Source: Legionella_C sp048541585
GTDB lineage: Bacteria > Pseudomonadota > Gammaproteobacteria > Legionellales > Legionellaceae
Direction of reading: 5' to 3'
NCBI RefSeq assembly: GCF_048541585.1
Contig: NZ_CP183308.1
Span: 16,658 to 80,657 of the forward strand
DNA: 64,000 bases
Shown here piece by piece: positions 51,849 through 60,100 of the stretch (position 1 is its first letter; every line of letters starts with the position of its first letter). The notes under the pieces were generated by a model that was given only the letters and a program-made list of their open reading frames with translations, searched no databases and was not told the DNA's origin. The translations under genes and the position numbers were made by a program.

Positions 51849-53294
51849 ATGCTAGAACAGAATATTCTTGATGAAATTACACGGGCTAAAATTTATTCCT
51901 TAGGAAATCATTCATTATCAGAAGCTCAAGGATTTCTAACAAAATTTCGCGCAAGTGATATGTATGAAAAATTAACTTCGGTAGACATATCTGAGCTTGA
52001 TGACGAAGATATTATTTGTCTAACGCTTACTCGTAAAGCAGAAGACACTAAAAAAATCGATATAAACATTTTAAAAAGTGCCATCTTAAATGTTTATCTA
52101 AAAATTAATAATGATTTAGAAAAGGAAGGAACAAACTTAAAACCTTTATTAGAAGGCGATTTTGATTTATTTTGTAACTACATTGGTCATGATTTAACTA
52201 AAAATACTATTTTAACTGGTATAGAAGCAGCTATTGCTATTTTAAAAGCCATAAATTATTCACAAAATATTTTTTTTACAGAACATAAATCGTTTAGTAT
52301 TTTTAGACATCAGTACAATGAAAATTTTAAGGGCTATCTTAATTTATCAGGACTAGACTTGAGAAATTCCGATTTTGGATCAGCTAATCTTAATGATGTC
52401 GATTTAACTGATACTAATTTAACCCACTCCAATTTAGAAGGTGCGAATTTAGATCGCGCCCTTTTATTAAGAACGGATTTATCACATGCCAAATTAAATA
52501 GCGCTTCTATGCGAGGGACAGAGTTTGGACTCGCTATACTTGAAAATATACAAATTTCCCCTTTTTACATTAATTTTCTTACTGAAGAATTTGATAAGGC
52601 GTCCTTAGAAGATCAACTTAATCATCTTTATCAACAAAATTTAGATGAAAATAAGCATGTATCAATTTTTAAATCCATTACTGAAAATATAAATTTTTCT
52701 TTAAGGAAAATGAAAATAAGTTTTGATGAAAAATTCAAATTAATTGATATGGCAATTAATCATGTTTTGTTTGGTGATCAGAGAGTAAATACTGTAACTA
52801 ATTGGTTTAATTATAGTATACGCTTCTTTTCCTTTGGGAAAAACAAAGATGTGCCTACCATTTCTCTTTCCAATGCTCAAAAGGATTTAATTTTCATTAG
52901 AAATATGCTGGAATTTGAATCAACAAGAGATCCCAAAAAAGATCAAGAAGAGTTTATGAAATTTTTTAGATCAAATTTGAAAGAAGAATTTATTTTTCCT
53001 GAGCAAAATAAAAGAAAGCAACCAATAAGTCCAATAGAGGTATTTATTGATAAATATGGAAGTTGTTATGAAGTATTAGGCATTGATCAAAACTCAAATA
53101 AGAGTGATATTGAAAAGCAATACAAAAAATTAAGCCTTAAGTATCATCCTGACAGAAATAAATCTCTCGAAGCACCAGAAGAATTTCAAAAAATTAATAA
53201 TGCTAAGGAAATTTTGGTTGATGAATCTAAGCGTAGAATTCATGATCAGTTATTAGGTATTACCCACACAGCAAATTTTAATTTTAGGTATTAA
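51849..53294 (+). CDS. Pentapeptide-repeat protein with C-terminal J domain
   Basis: The 481-aa protein has a helical N-terminus (about 1-155). Pentapeptide repeats follow (about 157-225: L-N-L-S-G-L-D-L-R-N-S-D-F-G-S-A-N-L and onward), then a linker and a J domain at about 402-465. The J domain keeps Y-H-P-D-R (the H-P-D loop) and is followed by R-I-H-D. The combination suggests recruitment of Hsp70 to a right-handed beta-helix protein. Such chimeric proteins are common among Legionella effectors. A terminator lies 26 bases downstream. Confidence 0.82.
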   Translation: MLEQNILDEITRAKIYSLGNHSLSEAQGFLTKFRASDMYEKLTSVDISELDDEDIICLTLTRKAEDTKKIDINILKSAILNVYLKINNDLEKEGTNLKPLLEGDFDLFCNYIGHDLTKNTILTGIEAAIAILKAINYSQNIFFTEHKSFSIFRHQYNENFKGYLNLSGLDLRNSDFGSANLNDVDLTDTNLTHSNLEGANLDRALLLRTDLSHAKLNSASMRGTEFGLAILENIQISPFYINFLTEEFDKASLEDQLNHLYQQNLDENKHVSIFKSITENINFSLRKMKISFDEKFKLIDMAINHVLFGDQRVNTVTNWFNYSIRFFSFGKNKDVPTISLSNAQKDLIFIRNMLEFESTRDPKKDQEEFMKFFRSNLKEEFIFPEQNKRKQPISPIEVFIDKYGSCYEVLGIDQNSNKSDIEKQYKKLSLKYHPDRNKSLEAPEEFQKINNAKEILVDESKRRIHDQLLGITHTANFNFRY

Positions 53295-53320
53295 ATTGCA
53301 ATCTATTCGTATAGTAATCC

Positions 53321-53352
53321 TTATATGATGAGATAATCACCTCATCATATAA
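53321..53352 (+). terminator. Hairpin after the J-domain gene
   Basis: TTATATGATGAG (53321-53332) pairs with CTCATCATATAA (53341-53352) around an 8-base loop, 26 bases after the stop codon. The stem is perfect over 12 bp. There is no long T-run, so it may terminate in both directions or protect the mRNA end. Confidence 0.6.
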
Positions 53353-53529
53353 TTAGTAATAGCCAAAAATAAAACCATGAGGAGCTAATTGATTATTAAA
53401 AATTCATGGATAGGTTTGCCATGGTGCTAGACCTATTATTAGGTTAATTTAAATTTTAAATCTAATCATTAGCCTTAGATAGGCTTACCTTAAAATTAAA
53501 CATTTTCATACACCGCAACGCCATAAAAG

Positions 53530-53549
53530 GATGGGTTTCCGGACGCATC
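53530..53549. repeat. TCCG-loop hairpin related to 50049-50070
   Basis: GATGGGTT-TCCG-GACGCATC pairs with one mismatch and a G-T pair, preceded by ATAAAAG. It resembles the hairpin at 50049 in lead-in and UNCG loop but differs in stem sequence. Confidence 0.4.
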
Positions 53550-53664
53550 AACTAGTCTACCTAAAATAGCAAATTTCAACTTAAATTCAGTCCATAAACT
53601 CTGTATATTAATCAAAGTTTATTTTAAATTAATTTTTTAGACTTACTGAACAAAAAAATTAAAA

Positions 53665-53800
53665 AAGGCAGGCCAGAAAAAATTTATAATGGACAATAGA
53701 ATTGGCAGACACACTGTATACTACTAAAACACATTTAATTCATGCTATTTGCAAAATGGTTGGCGCAGGAAGGACTACACTAAATATATCAACCAGTTAA
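53665..53800 (+). pseudogene. Resolvase C-terminal remnant
   Basis: One frame reads K-G-R-P-E-K-I-Y-N-G-Q and, after a frame change, another reads E-L-A-D-T-L-Y-T-T-K-T-H-L-I-H-A-I-C-K-M-V-G-A-G-R-T-T-L. This is the helix-turn-helix end of a serine recombinase. The catalytic part is absent. It lies just before the DUF3800-like gene and hints at how that region arrived. Confidence 0.55.
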
Positions 53801-53937
53801 TTCCGTATATTGGTACAGGATATGAAACGGCCTACTGTTAAAAGATACGATTTACCTGTTTTGATAGGGGAGTGAAACTAAAATTCAGACGGCAAGAGCA
53901 CAAAATTTATTATTGTAATAAAGTTACAAAGTAAGGC

Positions 53938-53957
53938 TAGCTCAATAAGGAAATACA
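53938..53957. repeat. 20-bp word shared with 11583-11602
   Basis: TAGCTCAATAAGGAAATACA is identical to the copy upstream of the hairpins near rep. Here its AAGGAA acts as a probable ribosome site for the GTG at 53962. Confidence 0.6.
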
Positions 53958-53961
53958 ACGA

Positions 53962-55072
53962 GTGATAAAAAGTAAATGTATAAATGTCGTATATTTTGAT
54001 GAGTCAGGTAATACCGAGCAGGGATTCAGAGATAAGAAGCAGCCTTGTATTACATTTGCTTCACATAATTTTTCAGAAAATACTTGCAAAAAAATTCTGG
54101 AAAGAAACTTTTTTCGAAATCAATCTAAAGAAGTTAAATACTCAAACCTTGGAAAAAAAAGGACGTGTTAATAAATGCTATAAGGTACTGACTGAGTTAA
54201 GTGAAAGTGAGGACTCTAGTTTTAAAGTGTATTCAGTATATAAACCTCTTTTTTTATTCCACTCTTTTCTAACATTTTTTCATGATAGTGCCTATGAGAA
54301 AAAATTTCCTAATAAATCTTATATTACAGGCGACCCAGATTGGCTCTTTTTTAGGATGCAGGATTTATGGTTTCATTTTGTTAGAATAGCAGGCCTAGGC
54401 TATATATTTAAATTAATTGAGCTGTACTCATTCTTTATGGAAAGGGGCTCGAAGGAAGGGTATGAATCTTTAATTGAACATATTAAAATTTTAAAAGACG
54501 ACTGTGAGCAGGCAGCCTTAATTTATCGCTGGATTTTAAATACGACTCTTGAAGACTGTGTAAAACTAATTAATGGCAACTCAATTCAAAATGAGCCTGC
54601 CCAACCTTCCTGGTTAGATACAACTTTACCCTGCGTATATCAGCTACTAAATCATTGGACATATTTTTTTGATGGTAAAAATTTTGATGTAGTCCATGAT
54701 GATTCCTGGGTATTAAAAAAAAGAGATTGGATTATTACTAGCTTAAAAGGTAATCCAGAGGAGAAACAAAGGATATTAAAGTCAAAAGTGCGAGATAAGT
54801 GCTTTTATATTTATCCTGATTACTTACCAATACATAATTTTGAATTTAAAAATTCAGAAAATTATGCTGCCTTGCAAATAGCAGATTTATTGGCTGGATT
54901 AATAAATGAATTTGCAGTTAATTTGTGCGCAGAAAAATCCTCTAATGAACATCTTGATTTAATTATTGATCTTATTGCCGAAGATAGTTTTATCTATATG
55001 TTTCCAACTATTAATTATGCTCGTATAGAAGATCGGCAAATAATATGCAGTAAAAATGTACGATTTATGTAA
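53962..55072 (+). pseudogene. DUF3800-like gene with a frameshift in an A8 run
   Basis: The GTG start at 53962 reads I-N-V-V-Y-F-D-E-S-G-N-T, the DUF3800 N-terminus with the F-D-E-S-G acidic motif. Frame 1 ends at 54171 shortly after the A8 run at 54153-54160. The other frame continues at L-G-K-K-G-R-V-N-K-C-Y-K to 55072. The C-terminus has L-Q-I-A-D-L-L-A-G-L-I-N-E-F, typical of DUF3800, an RNase H-like fold often found in defence loci. One base change in the A8 run joins the two parts. It may be a phase-variable or programmed slip, or a dead gene. Confidence 0.75.
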
Positions 55073-55254
55073 TAGCAGATTAAAATATAGCTAAGGGGAA
55101 TGTTTCTACTGAATATCCCAAAACCTCATGTTTCTGATAATTATAAAATGTTTCTAATAGTTAATAAATCACCGTTTTTTAAACCTTTAGATTAAGCTGT
55201 ATTGGAGTGTAATCATATGAGAAAATTACGAGATATTATGAAATAAGGTTTAAG

Positions 55255-56256
55255 ATGGGTAAAATACAATCCGTACAAATTCATGAGCAAAATTTTGAAG
55301 ACATTGTTAATTTAATTACCTCTTCAAAAAATAAGGCTTATCAAGCGGTTAACACTGTATTAATTGATTTATATTGGCGTATTGGTGAGTACATTAGTCA
55401 AAAAATTTCAGTTGCTGAATGGGGTGAAGGAGTTGTAGAACATCTGGCAAGCTATATATCCCGGACTCAACCCGGTATTAGAGGTTTCACAAGACCTAAC
55501 CTTTTTAGAATGAAACAATTTTATGAAACCTATCATAATGATCAAATTGTCTCACCACTGGTGAGACAATTACCTTGGACCCATAATTTAATAATTATCA
55601 ATCAGAGTAAAACAAGGGAAGAACGAGAATTTTATCTTCATAAATGCCTTCAAGAACAATGGAGTAAAAGAGAATTAGAGCGGCAATTTAAATCCGCACT
55701 TTATGAAAGATCCTTGTTAAATCCTGTTCAAATTTCAGGAGCTTTAGAGCAATCCCACCCAGAAGCAAAAAATTCGTTCAAAGATACCTATATGATTGAA
55801 TTTTTAGGTCTTCAGGATGATCATGGAGAAATAGATCTTCATAGAGGCTTATTAACGAAACTCAAAAACTTTCTAATTGAACTAGGTAAGGATTTTTGCT
55901 TTGTGGGAACAGAGTATCCACTACAAGTAGGTGGAAGAGATTTTTTAATTGATTTGTTATTTTTTCATCGAGGTTTAAATTGCTTAGTAGCTGTAGAATT
56001 AAAAGTAGGGCGGTTTGAACCTGAATACTTAGGAAAGCTATCATTCTACCTAGAAGGATTGGATAAAACGGTGAAAAAATCACATGAGAATCCTTCTATA
56101 GGATTATTGTTATGTGCGAGTAAAGATAAGGAGGTTGTAGAATTTTCATTAAACAGAACTCTATCACCCGCCTTGATTGCAGAGTACCAAATTCAACTTC
56201 CTGATAAAAAATTGTTGCAAGAAAAATTACACGAACTGTTATCCGAGGATGAATAA
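55255..56256 (+). CDS. DUF1016 (YhcG-type) PDDEXK nuclease protein
   Basis: The 333-aa protein has the DUF1016 N-terminal helical domain (about 1-130), including V-L-I-D-L-Y-W-R-I-G-E-Y-I-S, S-R-T-Q-P-G-I-R-G-F-T and L-V-R-Q-L-P-W-T-H-N. The C-terminal PDDEXK nuclease domain (about 185-325) has D-F-L-I-D-L-L-F-F-H-R and A-V-E-L-K-V-G-R-F-E-P-E-Y. Both match the YhcG family. It likely nicks or cuts nucleic acid in a defence or TA-like role. It is followed by a hairpin overlapping its stop region. Confidence 0.88.
   Translation: MGKIQSVQIHEQNFEDIVNLITSSKNKAYQAVNTVLIDLYWRIGEYISQKISVAEWGEGVVEHLASYISRTQPGIRGFTRPNLFRMKQFYETYHNDQIVSPLVRQLPWTHNLIIINQSKTREEREFYLHKCLQEQWSKRELERQFKSALYERSLLNPVQISGALEQSHPEAKNSFKDTYMIEFLGLQDDHGEIDLHRGLLTKLKNFLIELGKDFCFVGTEYPLQVGGRDFLIDLLFFHRGLNCLVAVELKVGRFEPEYLGKLSFYLEGLDKTVKKSHENPSIGLLLCASKDKEVVEFSLNRTLSPALIAEYQIQLPDKKLLQEKLHELLSEDE
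55546..55570. repeat. Perfect palindrome inside the DUF1016 gene
   Basis: ATTGTCTCACCA-C-TGGTGAGACAAT is a 12-bp perfect stem with one central base, coding I-V-S-P-L-V-R-Q. Its core TCTC-CCACTGGTGAGA recurs in the hairpin just after the gene (56255-56285). Confidence 0.8.
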
Positions 56257-56285
56257 AATAGTCTCGCCACTGGTGAGACTATTTT
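56255..56285 (+). terminator. Hairpin overlapping the stop of the DUF1016 gene
   Basis: AAAATAGTCTC pairs with GAGACTATTTT across GCCACTGGT (itself able to pair C-C-A with T-G-G). T-runs flank both sides, so it can act as a bidirectional terminator. It begins inside the TAA stop codon region. Confidence 0.7.
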
Positions 56286-56443
56286 ATTTAATGAAGACTT
56301 ATATAATTAGGTCTGGTTAATTTTATTATCAGACTTATTATAGCGGGTGGGGCGCGGATTCAACCCACTAATGCAACTGCTTTTCGTCATAAAATATTTA
56401 TTTGGCTTGCGCTATTAAATCCACCTTTAAGTTTACAAATGAT
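56286..56443. other. Convergent intergenic gap
   Basis: Short AT-rich spacer between two converging genes, with no supported gene. Confidence 0.3.
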
Positions 56444-57145
56444 TTATTCCTTATGATTATTTTCAATTACTCTAACGATTTTTTGTTGTAAACTATTTCT
56501 CCCATTACCATGGATATACTCAAAATCCTCAAAGAGCCTCAAATAGTTTGCTGCCTTATTAGATATTGCATTAATTAGAAAAATAATTTGTTCATATCGG
56601 TTAAGTAAGTCATGCCAGTACCAAATCGGTTCGTAATGGAAGATTCGATTACGAAGTCTTCGTACTTGTGTAAATTCTTTAGAAAGAAAATGTCGTGTTC
56701 GTTGTGACCGCTTTAAGAAAGGAAAAAGTCTCGTTTTAAACAATTTTGGCCACAAAATCTGACTGTGCTCATAACGTACATCCAATAGTGCTGTCCAAAA
56801 ACCAAAAGATAGCTCGGCAACAACTCTACCAGGCTCAATGGGTTTCTTATTTTTACTGAGCGTCTTTTTTGCTTGCTTTACTTGTTCTTTCTCCCATTCA
56901 CCTAGAAAATCTAATTCAAACCAATCTTCCCTATCAAATAAAACCGTAATACTTTGATGAAGACTATTGCGTAAAGCTATTTCTAATATCTGAATAAAAG
57001 GATAAAGCCCCTGACAAAGCTCAATATTCCAGGAATAGTTAACTAAAGCCTCTGTCGTATTTAAAGATTTAGTCAAATACCCTTCAAATCGTTGCTTTGA
57101 AAAGATAATTAATAGCTCGTCTAATAATTCATTTTGCTCTTGCAC
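56444..57145 (-). CDS. Abi-like (AbiD/Abi_2) protein with HEPN motif
   Basis: The 233-aa protein has the Abi_2 family pattern: L-Y-P-F-I-Q-I-L-E-I-A-L-R-N-S (about 45-60), G-R-V-V-A-E-L-S-F-G-F-W (about 105-116) and L-R-N-R-I-F-H-Y-E-P-I-W (about 165-176). The R-x4-H (R-N-R-I-F-H) is the HEPN ribonuclease active-site motif. These proteins cause abortive infection by RNA cleavage. It faces the DUF1016 gene, so the pair brackets a defence block. The segment upstream (57146-57430) holds no gene that I can support. Confidence 0.85.
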   Translation of the reverse strand: MQEQNELLDELLIIFSKQRFEGYLTKSLNTTEALVNYSWNIELCQGLYPFIQILEIALRNSLHQSITVLFDREDWFELDFLGEWEKEQVKQAKKTLSKNKKPIEPGRVVAELSFGFWTALLDVRYEHSQILWPKLFKTRLFPFLKRSQRTRHFLSKEFTQVRRLRNRIFHYEPIWYWHDLLNRYEQIIFLINAISNKAANYLRLFEDFEYIHGNGRNSLQQKIVRVIENNHKE

Positions 57146-57430
57146 GAAATTTACTCTATAATATTATTACTGTCCCTGGGCCATTCCTCTCCTTAGCGAT
57201 AAGTGAAGAATCCAGGGTTTTCTTATTTCAATCCCTCGTTTTTCTTATTAAAACTCTTTAAAGCCTTTTTATAAAGAATTTGAGTTAATAGCGCTCCACA
57301 TTTTATAAATTAATAATACCTTTTTCCAATTGTCTATTAGTAAATAAGTTGCTAATAATATATATATTTACTATTTCTACAGTTTTTCGGATGATTTCTC
57401 TACTTCCCCCAAGATGGAGGAAGCCTAACA

Positions 57431-57832
57431 TTAATCAATGGCCGCGATTATTTTCTTCCTTTCTGGATGCTCGCATACATAATCAAGTAGTAAATTATAT
57501 AAATGTAGATACAACTTTGATTGGCTACGGTTACAAAGATAATTGAGCATATAAAGTGTGGCAATAATACCCGCGGCATCTGCACTAACTTCACCTTGGT
57601 AGCTATTTACTGGGACATAGAGTTTTAATGGCCCTGGCATCTCGGGCGCCATATACAGACCTTGATTGCTCAGCTTATAAAAGTACCAGTAAGCACCTTG
57701 GTATTGGCTACAAAACTCAGTAAGCACGTTATAAAGAGTCGACTCAGCAGCACCATGCCAACGGCCAAAATGATGAGGTAGAAAATCAAGGCGCTTCGCA
57801 TCTGCGATAAGTGTCGGTGAGATAGTTAGCAT
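57431..57832 (-). CDS. ArdB/KlcA-family antirestriction protein
   Basis: The 133-aa protein matches ArdB/KlcA. It has F-L-P-H-H-F-G-R-W, Y-W-Y-F-Y-K-L-S-N-Q-G-L-Y-M-A-P and a helical C-terminus. ArdB-type proteins reduce type I restriction of incoming DNA without DNA mimicry. They are typical of plasmid leading regions, which fits its place on the oriT side. A short gene lies 19 bases upstream on the same strand. Confidence 0.88.
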   Translation of the reverse strand: MLTISPTLIADAKRLDFLPHHFGRWHGAAESTLYNVLTEFCSQYQGAYWYFYKLSNQGLYMAPEMPGPLKLYVPVNSYQGEVSADAAGIIATLYMLNYLCNRSQSKLYLHLYNLLLDYVCEHPERKKIIAAID

Positions 57833-57851
57833 AGAGAATCCTTTTAAATTG

Positions 57852-58025
57852 TTATCGTATCCAAAGAAAATACGCGTTATTCAGACGATGTTTTAATCGC
57901 ACAAGCTCCGCTGCTTGCTCCATATAAGCACGCTCTAAAGCACTTAAATAAACTTGTCTTTTCTTGGAACGAGAGAAAAAGGATTTGATGGGGGAAAGAA
58001 GTTTTGGTAAATTAAAGACAGTCAT
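57852..58025 (-). CDS. Small basic protein upstream of ardB
   Basis: The ATG at 58025 (M-T-V-F-N-L-P-K-L-L) gives 57 aa, basic and helical (L-S-A-L-E-R-A-Y-M-E-Q-A-A-E-L-V-R-L). It resembles the short DUF3563-type proteins seen before KlcA, but I am not sure. It lies 19 bases before ardB and is probably cotranscribed. Confidence 0.55.
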   Translation of the reverse strand: MTVFNLPKLLSPIKSFFSRSKKRQVYLSALERAYMEQAAELVRLKHRLNNAYFLWIR

Positions 58026-58088
58026 TTCACTACTCCAATAGTGTTTTTGATTAGTGATATTTAGCTGTTCGTTGCAACTAAATATCAC

Positions 58089-58280
58089 GCTTACCTACCC
58101 TTCTATATTATCAATAACTTGTTGAAATATCAATTATTTTTAATAATCTTTCCCTCTTTTTTAATTGATTTAAATGGGTTAAATAGACCATTTTATTTGC
58201 TATTTCCAAAAAATTTATTTTAAGTATTTTTGATATTTTATTTGGAAAAAATTATTTTGATAAATCACTTATAAACTCTG
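58089..58280. other. AT-rich gap
   Basis: No gene seen. Likely promoter region for the small genes on either side. Confidence 0.3.
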
Positions 58281-58481
58281 TTATCCTTCTTTTTGTAAGT
58301 CTTTTGTTATTTGTTCTGCTTTTTTGATGTTTATAACTTGTTGGCAGTACTTTTCTCGTAAATTTGGACTTTCTGTGTTTTGACAAAGCCTCTCAAAAGC
58401 TGTTAATGTTTTATTAGGTTCGCTAGTTGTTGCGAACAAAGAGACTGGTATAAAGAGTAAAGCAACGACTAATTGTTTCAT
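58281..58481 (-). CDS. Small secreted protein, 66 aa
   Basis: The product has a signal peptide (M-K-Q-L-V-V-A-L-L-F-I-P-V-S-L-F-A) and a short polar mature part with two Cys (L-C-Q-N, Y-C-Q-Q). I know no family. It is one of a row of minus-strand small genes in the leading region. Confidence 0.6.
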   Translation of the reverse strand: MKQLVVALLFIPVSLFATTSEPNKTLTAFERLCQNTESPNLREKYCQQVINIKKAEQITKDLQKEG

Positions 58482-58567
58482 TATATTTTCCTTAAACTAC
58501 TGCACATGACTTTTAAAAAATATTGAACTTTATTTATTACGTATAATCATTAAAAAAATATTATTTA

Positions 58568-58861
58568 TTAATAGCTTCTAAATGGATCGTAATGATTGTC
58601 AAAAGAGTTGTGATGATTAAACGAATCTTGGTGAAGATTAAAATCCGAAATTGGATTGCAGGGTTCTTGGCTAATCGAACTACTACTTCCAAAAGGATTA
58701 CCATGTATATCGACAGAACCTGTCATAGGTAGTGAACTTGCAGGATTAATAGGATTAATATTGTCTTGTCTATGGGAATTAATTATAGATTCATTATGGG
58801 TATAATCAATGGTCGAACTTAATGCGTGTATTGAATCTGTTATCCATTTAAAAACCTTCAT
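58568..58861 (-). CDS. Leading-region hypothetical protein, 97 aa
   Basis: From the ATG at 58861 (M-K-V-F-K-W-I-T-D-S) it is a polar protein with H-G-N-P-F-G in G-S-V-D-I-H-G-N-P-F-G-S and a low-complexity His/Asn/Phe tail. The N-P-F-G motif recurs in plasmid-encoded hypothetical proteins of this type. No domain is known. Confidence 0.5.
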   Translation of the reverse strand: MKVFKWITDSIHALSSTIDYTHNESIINSHRQDNINPINPASSLPMTGSVDIHGNPFGSSSSISQEPCNPISDFNLHQDSFNHHNSFDNHYDPFRSY

Positions 58862-59033
58862 CTTTTTTCCTAAAATTTTGTCTAGTGTGCCAGCTAAAAA
58901 TAGCAACCTTAGTCCTTTAATTTATTTAAATCCTCAAACGCCGCTTTTATTGGCTGCTTTTAGCAACAATTGCTTTATAAATATTGCGCTTCATTTATAG
59001 CACGTACTAAAAGTATAACCCAGTCCACAATTT

Positions 59034-59058
59034 AAAAGTAACACACACCACGCAGCGT
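59034..59058 (-). other. Candidate oriT nic site
   Basis: On the minus strand the sequence GCGTGGTGTGT-GTTACTTTT (59053 to 59034) aligns with the F nic core GCGTGGGGTGT-GGTGCTTTT, with four differences. The predicted nick falls between 59043 and 59042. A CACGC-T-GCGTG hairpin lies beside it (59049-59059). It lies beside the probable relaxosome genes and about 1 kb from traI. Confidence 0.65.
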
Positions 59059-59162
59059 GTCTGCCGGTCCCGTTGTAACGTTAACTTATTGATAAATATA
59101 TATATTTTTAGTCGTTTTGCAGTTTTTACTAAAAACCATATAACATACAACCTAAAATCAAT

Positions 59163-59272
59163 GGTTTACTATAGTAAATTATAAACCCTAACAAATATAA
59201 TGTTTTTTGATAAGTATACTATAGTATACCGTGGTTTACTATAGTATACCAAAAGTAAACCATGGTATACTA
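59163..59272. repeat. TATAGTA/GTTTAC repeats between nic and the 59331 gene
   Basis: Related motifs recur: GGTTTACTATAGTA (59163 and 59233), GTATACTATAGTATACC (59214-59230) and GTAAACCATGGTATAC (59255-59270). Several are palindromic. They look like binding sites for a ribbon-helix-helix or TraM-like protein at oriT. Confidence 0.6.
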
Positions 59273-59330
59273 AGTTTGATCGTAAAGATAATTACTTTTT
59301 TAATGAATCAATGGATAAAAGGCTCAAATA

Positions 59331-59771
59331 ATGAAAACGATTTCAATTAAAACTGAACAAAAAGAACTGGAATATCTTGCCAGAACCGCTGAAAAAAACA
59401 GCCTTTTTTCTGGTGAAAATAACGAAATCTCTCTTGGAAAATCTTTAAAAAAAATACTGCAATGGTGCGCATATCATGACATTGATATTACAAAATCACA
59501 TGATGTTTTTGATGAAGATATGCGAAAAATGATAGAGCAGATTCATGTATCAATACCAAATCTTATGTACCTTTCAAGGATGGCTACTCTCTTTTCCGGG
59601 GATGGAGTGCCACAGCAAAAAGCCGAACAGTTTAAAAAGACATCGCTTGAATACATCAATAATACCTGTGGAGCATTTCAGGATATTACTTATAACAATC
59701 TGAGGGTAACCTTTAACCCATTTGGACTGAAACAGATCCCCGTTGATAAGGAGAAAACCTTGTGGAAATGA
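59331..59771 (+). CDS. Possible relaxosome accessory protein
   Basis: The 146-aa product starts M-K-T-I-S-I-K-T-E-Q-K-E-L-E-Y-L-A-R, a strand-helix pattern compatible with a ribbon-helix-helix N-terminus. It has no clear family match. It starts about 60 bases after the repeat block and overlaps the next gene by ATGA. Role inferred from position next to the nic site and TraI. Confidence 0.55.
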   Translation: MKTISIKTEQKELEYLARTAEKNSLFSGENNEISLGKSLKKILQWCAYHDIDITKSHDVFDEDMRKMIEQIHVSIPNLMYLSRMATLFSGDGVPQQKAEQFKKTSLEYINNTCGAFQDITYNNLRVTFNPFGLKQIPVDKEKTLWK

Positions 59772-60100
59772 TTCTTTATATGGGGCGTGATATCGTACAT
59801 TCTCTTGAAGAAATAGCAGCCAGAGAAGATAAAAAAACCGATATTGTAGCACTCGAAATGATAGCCATGGGCATTCGTTTATATAAAGCTTCTCAGCTGA
59901 AAAATGAAGATAATAATGATATTGATATGATTCGTAATATATTAAAAAGCTCCCTAATTAATCAGGAGCTTTTAAGCGAAATTCTATCGATTATTTTTAA
60001 TAAAGAGCGTTCAAGGCTTGGTGCTTATGATGCAGAAACGGCGATAAAAATGGCGGATAAACTTTCTGAAAAATACATCCTTGGCGGCGAGAGATTATAA
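59768..60100 (+). CDS. Second possible relaxosome accessory protein
   Basis: From the ATG at 59768 (ATGA overlap) the protein is 110 aa. It has M-G-R-D-I-V-H-S-L-E-E-I-A-A-R-E-D-K-K-T, a helical middle and E-T-A-I-K-M-A-D-K-L-S. No family is recognised. A GTG at 59762 is the alternative start. It ends tail-to-tail with traI, overlapping by 6 bases. Confidence 0.55.
   Translation: MILYMGRDIVHSLEEIAAREDKKTDIVALEMIAMGIRLYKASQLKNEDNNDIDMIRNILKSSLINQELLSEILSIIFNKERSRLGAYDAETAIKMADKLSEKYILGGERL

Noticed and set aside
57349..57546. 65-codon plus-strand frame before the antirestriction gene
   Set aside because: Overlaps the 3' end of ardB on the other strand and lacks a ribosome site.
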